From Allolobophora icterica (taxonomy: Eukaryota > Annelida > Clitellata > Crassiclitellata > Lumbricidae): a stretch of DNA of 64,000 nt. The notes beneath the pieces are model-generated. The model was not told the DNA's origin, made no database searches, and worked only from the letters and a program-made list of their open reading frames with translations. The translations under genes and the position numbers were made by a program. The DNA is taken from the NCBI GenBank assembly GCA_963556255.1, contig OY744606.1:4359692-4423691 (forward strand), in the 5' to 3' direction. How positions within the stretch are numbered: the first letter of the stretch is position 1; each line of letters begins with the position of its first letter. This document shows, one piece after another, positions 47,801 through 59,800 of the stretch.

Positions 47801-50800
47801 TTTTTTGTAACGATTATTGTGCAAAAACCGTTAATTTGAAAGTAATTTGCATCGGCGCCGATTATTTTTTGCCGATGCAAATTATGCCGATACCTAAAAT
47901 AATCGGCCCGATTACGAATGCTGCCGATGCATCGGTACAGCTCTAAGTCGTTGCAATTGGAATTTGTAATATAGGTCTTTAGAAGAAGTTGCAAGGCTAT
48001 GGGCAAAGTCTGTTGTCTGTTACAATGTTCTGACACTGTACAATTAAATACCAGTTATGTTTCGAACATAGCATCAGCACTGTACTATTATTATGACTGT
48101 TATCATTAGTTTGACTATTATTAGTATGACTATTATTACTATTAGTATGACTATTTATTACTACTATGACTATTATTATTACTCTTATGATTATTATTAT
48201 TATTATTTTGAATATTATTATTATGACTGTTGTTGATTAGATATTTATACTGTGCTGATAATTAATATAAGCATTCACATCAAAAGCACGGATAGTTGGT
48301 AAACGATAAGTCTACAGTCATTTGCGAAATCAAATAAGAGAAAGGAGTGGTCAGTTTCAATATCAGTGGTCATTTTCAATGTCAGTGGTCAGTTTAAATA
48401 TCAGTAATCAGTATCAGTGGTCATTATCAGTATCAGTGCTTTGTGAGCCACTTAAAACGAACTGTATAAAGTGTCTTTGCACATACTTTATACATACCAC
48501 CCTAAATATTGTGTATATACTTCTGAACGTATCAACGTTTATACGGCATCTAGTTTAGAGCCACCGAACGGTGCTAATACGGTGGACTTCTGTTTATTTT
48601 TGCAGAAGACGTTGGCTCCAGCTACCCCGCTGACTAATCGCAGGTACTTGACCGAGAAGGAGGGAATGGTAACGCCAGTTTCCACGGCAACGCAGAGCGT
48701 CAGTCGATTGCAGACGTTGCTGTCCGGGCGAAAAACGTGTCCAAACGAATTCCTACTGGAGTGCTTTAGGCAAGAAAATTTATCTTATCTTATTTTCTAC
48801 ATAGTATGAATTTGTTCAAAGGTATCAGTAATTGAGCTGTAAATTTTAATAATCAAAACAAGTGTGGCTTCGAATTTTAATTAGATTGAATCGACTGATT
48901 CCAGGACTTTAAAAGTGATGAAAAAATTGATGAAACTTTTTGCATTTTCCATATTAAATTGGATTTGAGTAATTTAGTTGTAATGTCTTGTAATTCAGTA
49001 ATGTGAATCGTAAATCGTAAACTAAAAATTTCTAAAATGCCACTTGAAAGCTAAGTGCAGGGCACCAGCTTATTCGCGAGCGCTGTGTACAGAAACGTAC
49101 ATATTTAAAGTAAAGAATAGAAAGTAAACTGAAAATAGCCTTGTGTAGTTTGCTACCAGACTCTTATAGGAGCTGGAAGCCAAACTTTTCGATATTCTAA
49201 ATTGGAGGCTTATTGTTCATATTCTGTTTAATTTATTATGTTCTTTAACACTTTAACAGTGAGCTGCATTTGCTTTCCAGTCACTTTTTGTACACGCTCA
49301 TCGTTAAAGAGTTAAGCCGTATTAGCAGTTCAGTACTTAACTTTACTTTGCATGTGAGGTTAATTAATTTACCTCAAAAACTTGGAGATTTTGCCTATGT
49401 GAAGTTTCTGCCCTTAGTCTGGTTAAAATGGCAAACCTTTCCAAATATATTTCGTTGTGTTGATTGGATAAAAAATTGTAGTTATCTTATTTTGAATTCT
49501 AGCAAATGTTCACGAAATCCAAAGGATGGCATCGTGCAGCGAGTCGTTGAAATGGGAAAGACATTCTGCGAAAAATATGCACAGGTAACTTTGATTGTCT
49601 TATAGGTACAGGTAACTTTAATTGTCTTATATGCATTGGTGACTCTAACTGTCTTATATGAACAGGTAACAACTCTAATTGTCTTATATGCACAGGTAAC
49701 TTTTATTGTCTTGTATGCACAGGTCACTCTAATTGTCTTATATGTACAGGTAACTTTAATTGTCTTATATGTACAGGTAACTTTAATTGTCTTATATGCA
49801 CAGGTATCGTATTGTATCTAGTAATATATAAGGCACCTCGTACAGTATAAACTATTCAAAGGCATCCTGAAACTATTCTGAGGTCACTTTAATTGGCACC
49901 TTGAAGTATTTCTCGTGCTGGCACCTTGCAATATTTCTTGTGCTGGTACCTGGCAGTATTTCTCGTGCTGGCACCTTGTAGATTAGACTATGTTAGAGCT
50001 CGTCATTGCACTGATGTGTGTTGACTTTTGTTGTTAGCCCTGTGATAGTAATGCGGAGTCGGTCGTTGACTTTGCCAAGCGCCGCCTTCAGTTGGCCGAG
50101 AGTCTCTACTACAAGGCCCTTGAAAACATCCTCATCGACGAGAAACAGCGACACATCGCCAAAGACAACTTCCTTGTAAGGCTTTCCAGTTAATTTCTTT
50201 CGCTTAATAGTTGCTAGTTATCTTTGGATATTCCAGAAATACAGCGATTTGTAGTTTTATGAAGCTCTGAACAGTTGTCTTTCAATTAACAGTCCTTGGA
50301 CTTTATTTAGTAGTTTTTTTAGTGCAGTGTATTGTTATTGTTATTATTACTATTATTAGTGGTATTGCTTGGATATTTAATGAGGGCAATTTCTAATGAA
50401 ACCATCGAATTGGGAAGACGGTACTGAATTATACCATCATTGTTCTTTGCACTATGTAAAAATTTAACTGTTCTTTTAGGATGGATTTTGAATTTCAGTG
50501 CAGTATTATTACTTTAATCGTGTTTTTATAGGAATTTGTAGTTTTGTTTTTCTTATATTCATCTGTTATTTTATTTATTGTTTTTATTTAATTTTCCACC
50601 AAAGAAGATGTCCCAAGGGAACCATGCAGAGCTCAATTCATACTACTGTAGCTAGCATCAGTATAGTTATTTAATAGTAGCAATATCTCATTTTCCAAGA
50701 GTAATTCCTGTTTCATTGAAATGGTTCAAAACTGACCAACAAAAGGTGTCTGATGAGGCAGTCGGTCGATTGTGTGTGTCTCAGACAAAACGTTTCTGTC

Positions 50801-53800
50801 ATTTTGTTTGTTTTTGATTTGTAGAGCCTTCTGGAACAGGACATCTTCCACCGTTCTCTGTTTGCGATCTGCTTAGAAATTGTGATCTTTTCCTATAATT
50901 CACAGAGGTTAGACCAGATTTCTTTTGGTCACAGGTCTTATCAGTTGGCACAAATTGCTTAGAAGTTGACGTCTTCAAATTAGTTTTATTGGTAGTTTTG
51001 TCTCTGCCAGGTCAGTAGTTTAGCACGCTGGATTCTCCTCCCAAAGTTTCGGAGATCTGTCCTGCAGGGACAGAGAGAGATGTCAAGATTATGCGACACT
51101 AGCACCATCTGTAGCTTGAGCTCCTCAGTTTGTACCTTGCACAGGTTTAAAAACAGGTGCCTGAAGTCTGTATTATACGACAGTAATTTCACTGGTTCGG
51201 GTTGGGAGCGCCACTGGTGTGAGTTTTTTCTTGAAGTGGCGCTTTATGAGATTACCATTATAATCTGGCTGATATAGTGTGAAGATTAGATGATGAGAGT
51301 AAAGACTGGCTACGCTTTCAAGGCCAAAACTTATGAAGCTCATTTTGTTTTGATGTTTACGTTTTTGTTGTGATGTTGCTGGGGCTGTGACGGTTGTAGG
51401 GTTTTTCCGTGGATCATTGACGTCTTTGAGATTCCTGCATACTACTTCTACAAGGTGATCGAGGTGCTGATACGAGCGGAGGAAGGCCTCTCACGAGACA
51501 TCGTCAAACACTTAAATCATGTGAGTTACCTGCTGTGAGTCTCTGTTTGTTGCGCTCTACATGTGAGTGGGGGCTGCCAGTAGTGACTTCCAGTTATCTG
51601 AGTATTATTTCTGTCCTTAATGAACTTTGGCACCACCATGTGCAGCACTTCTGTAGGGCACTTGAAGGGCACTATATTAAGTGCAGGCACATACATGTAC
51701 CCCATTTAATACGTGCAACATACTGGTATAAATGGCTTGGTATTCAAGGTGCATATGGCTTGGTACTCATGATCCTCTCAGCCTCTCTTGGGCTTCTTTG
51801 TGTTAGGTCGAAAGCGCCTCTGATGAGTTTCTCTTGGCGCTCCGTAAATTTACAATTACGTACATATCGGTAGTTAGTACATGTATGCACATGTACTATT
51901 GTACTTACTGGTACCTGCATAATGCACATAACTGCATGCATACACACAAAGAACATGTGCAACCTCATGCCTGAGGACATACTTGGTGAAACAGTTGCAC
52001 TCTGCAGTGTTTTCCAGATGTGAAATTGGTTTAGGTTTATTATTATTAGGAATTTATTAAGAGCCACTGTCTGATGATTACAGACAAATCAGTGGTGCTT
52101 AGCAGTTGTGAGTGAAGGACTTGCTCATGATCACTACACAGTAACTGTCTTTGGAGAAGCTGAAACCCATACTCCAGTGTTACACTGCAAGCACTTTGAC
52201 CAATCGGCTGCTGTGTGCTGGTATCAAAATCCATCTGTTATGGTCAGATGGTTATTTTTAGTTGCGTTTAATCGTGTGCATGAGTGGAATGTAATCGCTG
52301 AAGTTGTTGTCTTGCAGGTCGAGGAGACGACACTCGAGAGCCTTGTGTGGCGGTCCGACTCTCCGGTCTGGGAGGCAGTGAAGCAGTCTGGTGATGTTCC
52401 ATCAGTCGAGGAGGTCAGTGAAGCAGTCTGTGGACTTTGCTTAGCTTTTGAGGTCATGTCAGTAGGTCAAAAGATATGGTTACTGCTTAGCTTTTGAGGT
52501 CATGTCAGTAGGTCAAAAGATATGGTTACTGCTTAGCTTTTGAGGTCATGTCAGTAGGTCAAAAGATATGGTTACTGCTTAGCTTTTGAGGTCATGTCAG
52601 TAGGTCAAAAGATATGGTAATGTAGATATGTAGGTAAGGGCGTTTTAAGACGTTTTGAAAATGTTTGCGACACAGAGCCGAATGCGACAGAATGTAAGTG
52701 GATTGTGAGCACTGAGTGGTGTGACATTCATCTCATCACACTCATCTGAGCATGTGATTGAGCAAGTGTTCAGTGAGCTCAGTGATTGTTGCATCACCGA
52801 ATGGTGACATATTTACTCTGTTGTTTACGATTGTCGGGTGGGTTTGAAAGAATTGTCAGAGCATGGTCGATTGATCTATTGATTAATTGATTGATTCAGT
52901 GTTGATTGGAATAGCACTCAATCAAGCTATCAGCATTCAGGAAATATTCCAATCAACATTGAATCAATCAGTTAGACAATAGATTGATTGATCAGGCTTA
53001 AAGTTGATTGATTGCACATCGTTTATTTGTTGCATTCCTAGGTATCACTTCCAAGTCAGCTGGAGAGAGATGGTACAGCCTTGAGTAATAATTTGGCTGC
53101 TCTGGTGAGCCCTCCTCTTGTCCATCCAGCCGTGCGTAGGGTGGCCACCACAGACGCCATTCTGCAGAACAAACAAGGTGGAAAACTAAATTCTCTGCCC
53201 GCTTGTAAATTTATGTGGTTCCGTTAATTGTAAGAGAGAATAATTTGTTTTTATTATGCACTTGTTAAGTGCCAACATAAGTTAGTCGATGGCGCTGAGC
53301 AGTTGTGAGCGAAGGACTTGCTGAAGGTCCCTACACAGTAGATGTTTCAGGGGAGGAGGCTTGAACCCCTACTCTCCTAATTACAAGGCAAGCGCTGTAA
53401 CCACTCGGCCACCGCGTCCCACAAAGGCATTGGTAGATGTTTGCAATGGATTAAAAATGTGTTGTGTGACAATGCTTGCTCTGCATAAGAAGCCAAGCCA
53501 AAATTATAATGATTTGCTTTATTGATATTTTGTTGTGATTATTTGGGTTAATCTGTAATTAACTTGTTAATTATGATGCACCTGGAAGCAGATTTTTATT
53601 AACTGCTACGTAAACCATTTGGATTATGCTATTAATTGCTTTAATACTTTGACGACAAGCTGCATTGTTTCCCAGTCACTTTTAGGACACTGTTGTTGTT
53701 AAAGTGGTAAGTGGCTGCATTTTTGGAGTAGTTTTTAATCTCACTTGTGAGATTTTAGAGGATGCATCTATATACAGTAGCACATTTTTCATGACTGAGT

Positions 53801-56800
53801 GATTTAAGAGGATCAACTCTTGGGTTGTTTTCACAACTGAGTGATCAAAATTGGTGCTTTTTTACATGTGTTTCATGTTTGTGCAATTAGAGAGGATGTG
53901 TTGTTGGCACATATTTCAGATGCGCTGCAGTCGCCTGGCACAATCAGCGCAACTGACCGCTTCAGCTCACCAGTGACAGCCAAGCGACGTCTCTTTCCAA
54001 GTGCGTCTGTGACGGATGTCGCTACTCACACTGTCAGCCGAGCCAACAGTTTGGTCACAACTAGTAGTCCCGTGTCAATACCTATGGCCCTGATCACAGC
54101 ACAGGATGGCCGCCAGGTAAGTGTCGGGGGACGCCGCCGTTGGTGTAGCGGTATGTTCTGTGCCTTGTAACTGGAGGGTCGCAGGTTCGAATCTACCTCA
54201 AGCCTCTGCGTGTGGTGACCCAGTGCCATCAATGTTCTGTCCTATGGACGTGTGCACTTCTGAACTTTGGAAGGAAGGCAATATCAAAATACAGTTGTAT
54301 TGTATTGTGAGATCAGTTACGAGCAAGTTTTTTACTGTGTTCTTTTGGCATCCATTTGTTTGTTCGTTAGTGAAGGCCCTTCATGTTGTGTGGGCTTTGT
54401 TAGACTTGTAATATGAAATTGGCAATCTGCTTGTGCTTTGAAATTATGCATCTAGGTTAATTTATCGGTTATTTGGTAGAACAGTTTAACACTAACTATG
54501 AGAGTGTACTAAAAGTAACTGGGAAACCAATGCAGCTCGTTGTTAAAGTGTTGAGCAGTTTTAGCGTAAGTGATTCAATTGATTGATTGATTGATCTGTT
54601 GATTGATAGATTGTTTGATTGATAGAAACGTTTGATAAACTGATTGAGATAGTTTTGTTGTAATAGGGTAATTGCTTGAAGTAAGTGATTGATTGACCGA
54701 GCGACTGACATTGATTTTTTTCATTGATTGATTTATCGAAGTGATTGATTGTTTGATTGATTGATGGATGGATTGTAGCAGTTTTGTTTATATATGATAT
54801 TTTCATGTGTTAATGGGTCTCGATCTTGTTTTACCGATCTGTCCTTTGGCTGCTTTCAGATCCTGATTCCAGTTCAGGTGAAGCCAAGTCCACTCAAGCG
54901 AAAACTTGAAGAACCTGGAGATTCCAACGGTTCAGCAGGACTGCCTGCTAAGATCTCCAATTCACAGCCACCCAACAAACCAAAACGCACTGGGTCTCTA
55001 GCGCTTTTCTTCCGAAAGGTAATAAGAATCCATGAAGGTAAAACATTTACACCAGTTACTCATTACTCAGTCTTTGGAATCCATGTCTAGAACCACCTTA
55101 TAACAAGACTGTTATAATATTTTACTTTTATTATCATTATTTATTTTACCCGAGGTAGAAATAATCCCTCTGGAACAAAAAAATTATGTTAGGAGTAAAT
55201 GATTATCTCCAAGAAATCAGGCCTTGTCCCAGGTTATTATCATTATTATTTTTATTATTGTTACTACTACTATTACTATTATGCTACATTTATTAAGCAC
55301 CACTATCTAACATCTGAACATTCAGTATATCTGGTAACTGTAATATCAAGATGTCTGCACCATTTAGTGTAGTGCCATCAGTGCTTTTGTAAGGTTCATT
55401 AAAGGCACTAAATTATATATGTAAATAATTAACTAATGCAGTTTTCCCAACCTGGGTGCCACAAAACTCGAGGGTGCCACTTACAAACCTGTTTTAGGGG
55501 TTCCCTCGGCTGGATAATATTTGTACAGCTTGTTCTGTCAAAAAATGTTAAAAATACTGATTGTCACTACTGACATAAGCCTGTAACTAATTTTTAAAAC
55601 TGAAAGTAGTGCAAAAATAGTCGCAACAGCGCGGTTGAATACAAGGAACATTCTCGTCAGTAAAACAAAGAACTAATTGGAAGAAAAGCAAATGAGGTTA
55701 AGGCTGGGTGCTGTTGACTGAATTACTTTAAGTATGGGTGCCTTGCTCTGAAGAAGGATGGGACTAATGAACAAATACATGATTGTATGTATAGGTACAG
55801 TGGTATAGCTACATAATGTGGCTGGGACAGTTGTTTTGTTTCTTTTTAACGAGATATTCTCAAATGTGCTGTTAAATAACGTTTTGAAAGTTGTGATGTG
55901 ATGCAAGTGTTGGGTTGTGTGTGACAGGTGTATCATTTGGCAAGCGTTCGACTGCGGGACCTCTGCGATCGACTAGAGATCGACTCCGAGCTGTGCTCCA
56001 AGATCTGGACGTGCTTTGAGCACAGTCTCATCAACCATATCGATCTGATGCAGGATCGGCATCTCGATCAGATGATCATGTGCGCAGTTTACGTCATCTG
56101 CAAGGTTAACATGGACTTTCATTCCGATTGTGTGCATTCAACTTATGACATGAGTTCTGGTTATCACAGTCCTCACCCCGCTGTCTGATCCTCCCATTCA
56201 CTTATTTATGCTTTAGTTTGCTAGTGGGTGTGAATAGGAGAGAAATCCTGAAACATCTTTCTACGTGGCAGATTATTAGAGCTGTACTAAATATTTGCAT
56301 TCGATTTGCTTGGACCAAATGGTGCTCCAAATAGTTTATTCGTATTCGGCCGAATAGTTTTTTAACAGAATGCGATTACTAAAGATGAGGATTTTGAACA
56401 TTTAAGTCTTGCTGCCAGCAATCTTGCAGAACTTTCAGTTAGAAGAACATTTGCTTTCCTGTGTGATGTCACGTAAAGAAATTTAGAATTGAAATCAATA
56501 TGAAACTCAACCTCTGGACAAAAAGTGAGAACTTTATATTAAACATTTTTTTAAATACATGTACTAGGTGTACTTGTGTCTAGCTTTTACTTATGCCCCG
56601 CTGTGTCATCACCTGATATTTGTATTCAGCCAAATAGTGTGACCAGTTATTCTTACTCGGCTGAATATAGTAAAAATTCCTATTTGGTACAACTACAGAT
56701 TAATGTCTGATTACGTTTATGTTGATTGTGTTCAGGTAACGGAAAAAGACCGATCGTTCCAGGACATCATGAAATGCTATCGACTTCAACCGCAGGCGGA

Positions 56801-59800
56801 AAGTCATGTCAGTTACTTGGGTCATCTTCGAATGTCTGTCATTTGTTGTCTGTTAAATCACAGAAATGCGAATCTTAGGCATGTTTAGTCAGTCGCCAGG
56901 TGAAGTGCAGTTAGACATCCAGAATTTTTAAAGCCAATGAGACCAGAGATGGAGAGTTTTGAGGCATTTCTTAAAGGAAGTGAAAGAGTTCGAGCATCAG
57001 GCATTGGTAGGCAATTCCATTCCCTGGGCAGCAACACGGAATGCACAAGAGCGCATGACAGTGCTACAACGGCAATTGTTCCCTGTTGCGGTATGCAAGT
57101 CACTTTTTGAATAATAAACGAATGTATTTAACGTACACATCAAGGCTCAACCAAAAGACCCATATCCGAAGATCTCAGACTTCAGGGAGGGATGTACGGA
57201 GATAATAGTTGCTGAAAGTAGGTAGGAGTGGCTTTCTGACTTATCTAAGCAGGTACCATTTTAGGTGACCAGAAACTGTGTTGAGCAGAATCGATTGAAC
57301 CGGTATTCATATTTAAAGGAAGATTGTTTTAGTCAGATGGTGTTTCATCTGCATCATTCTCCGTCCTTGCTTTCCACAGGTCTACCGGAGTGTTCTTCTC
57401 GGAAGCCGACAGAGGTACGAATCGGGTGGAAGCAGCAGTGGAAGCCGGAATGAAGGAAATCGCTCCGGATCGCCGGCAGTTGTCGAGCGGAAAGGTCGAA
57501 AGGAAAGAGAAAACAGTAAGTCACAGCGTTTAGTTTGTCTTACTTGTGTGTTGAGGGCTTAGTTCATGGTAAATGTATGCACTGATAATAATTGCCAAAT
57601 TAACCCCAAATAAACCCTCTATAAGGAGGGGTTTTCCATGGTGTAGAGTGTAGACTGTCGATCCGGGCATATGGGGATTCAAGTTGCTGTATTCTGTATC
57701 ATATCGTATCCAGTAATTTATAAGGTATCGATGAAACCAAGCAGCTTATTACTTGTTTATAAGTACCTTACAGTACATTGGTAATTATTGTTTCAGATCT
57801 CAGTTCAATCCGGTCATCGAGCACTCTGCCCATCTCTCAGCCGGGCAGCCAACCTCCGACGCCGACTCGACTTGCAGGAACGGCGAATACGTTCCAGTTC
57901 GACGATCGAGGCGAAGACCGTGGCGACCTGATCAAGTTCTACAACACGGTGAGAATTACTCGAGTTGTGTGTCGTTTTCATTTGGTGCTGTGTCTTTGCG
58001 ATGTTCGTGAAATGTGCTGTATAAATGGTGAGGCACATAGGTAACTTTACTGGAACTGGTGCCATCTAAGCCAAGGTATGAGTTGATAGTTGCTTCTACA
58101 GAGTCATAATAATGCACAAGGTATGAGTTGATAGTCGCTGCATTTATTAAACACCACTAACTAATGATGGCCATGAGCAGTTGCAAGTGAAGGACTTGTC
58201 CAAGGTCCCCTATTCAGTAGCCGTCTCAGGGAGTCTTCAACTCGTACTCTGCATTGCAAGGCGAGCACTCTAACCAATCAGCTACTGTGCGCCACTAATC
58301 GGTTACCGTGTCCCACCAAACTTCAAGTTAAATTGTATCGAGGAATCAAGATTCTGGCTTCCAAAAACCTTGCGGCAAGCCAGATGACTGCCTTTTGCAT
58401 GTCACATCTAAACCTATGTGTCCAGATCTGGGGTTTAAAAAATCGGGTATCATTTGCTTAGCCTCGGCGTATGAGGCCGGTTGACCTGTCCTCTCCCTCG
58501 CCATCTCATCTTTCCACAAACAAGGTACAGTCAGTGTACTTGTTATCGCTGAGTTGGCTCTGAGGTGCAGGTGGAGCAGAAATCTGAACACACATTTCTG
58601 TGCTGATGGGGATTTGAACCCCGACCTCTCGGTTGACAGTCCAGCACGCTAATCACTAGACTCTCATGCAAACTCTTCATCTCTGGGGTAAAATGCTTCT
58701 GTGTGACATGGAAAATTGACCTCTACCTGTTGACTCTTTTTCAGTTTATGTCCAGAGTTTCAGTCGGACTGATCTCAGACTCTTGTTTGACTTTCAGTTT
58801 AACCTAGTCGCAACCATTGGTCTTTACAATGGCTGAAATCTTACGTTAAACTTAGTCATGTGAAACGTCATTTCCCTTATGGCTCAGATTTTAAACTGGC
58901 TTCTCCTGTAGTTGCCTTGAACTGTTATTTTCGTCATAGTAGCTGGATGTTATTACGAAACTGTTTTCAGATATACGTGAATCAGATTAAGAACTACGCG
59001 TTGAAGTTTTCAACTCAGAACGTGAAGGACGGGGTAAGACAAAAGTTAAATTTCACATAAATAAATAATAGTTTATTAATAATAATTTAAATTAACAATA
59101 ATTTTCACATAAACCATAAGAGAGGACAGTTGTTTTTAACTTTGTAATTTTTTATCTTCTACTTAATCCCTTGAGTGTAAGAAAGTCTGAGATGGTGTCG
59201 TCTATGATGTTGGTTGATTTTATTTGGAATGACCCAAGTATCGAAAGTATACACGTGATTTTGTAGTGACTTTTGCTATTTTGCAGTTGGTATTATCTAT
59301 AATGAATGTATATAGCGCCCCTTCAAGAAATCTACTCAGTGGCGCTCCCGACCGAGGCCCGGGAAAGAGGGAGGTCATTCGGTATGGCTAGTTTTCATTA
59401 TTTGTAGTTGGTATTATTATTTTATTTTCTTATCCATGGTAGAAATATCCCCAGGGCTTCAAACAAATATGAGAGGAAAATGAAAACTTGTCAAAATTTA
59501 TTTTGCTTATTTTCGGTTGTATGTTGCTTGCTTTGTAGGTCGATAAGCCAATCCTGTCTCCGTTGCCTGTTGTACGCAGTCACTGTTCTTCGCCTCGCAA
59601 GATTTCCAGCAACCATTCATTGTACGTTTCCCCACACAAGGCTGGCACCCCGCTCGTCACCCCACAGTCCGGTCTGCTCTACTGCTTCAACCGAAGTCCA
59701 GCCAGGGTTAGTGACTACCTTTCAGTGATGGGCTAACTGTGCTTGACCAGTAATATTTTTAGACTTTGTATGTTCCTATTCGGTATTTGTGAACGGCAGC

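Noticed and set aside
53251..53420. tRNA gene from the A- and B-box-like text
   Set aside because: The boxes are the head of a repeated SINE; no full cloverleaf with acceptor stem.
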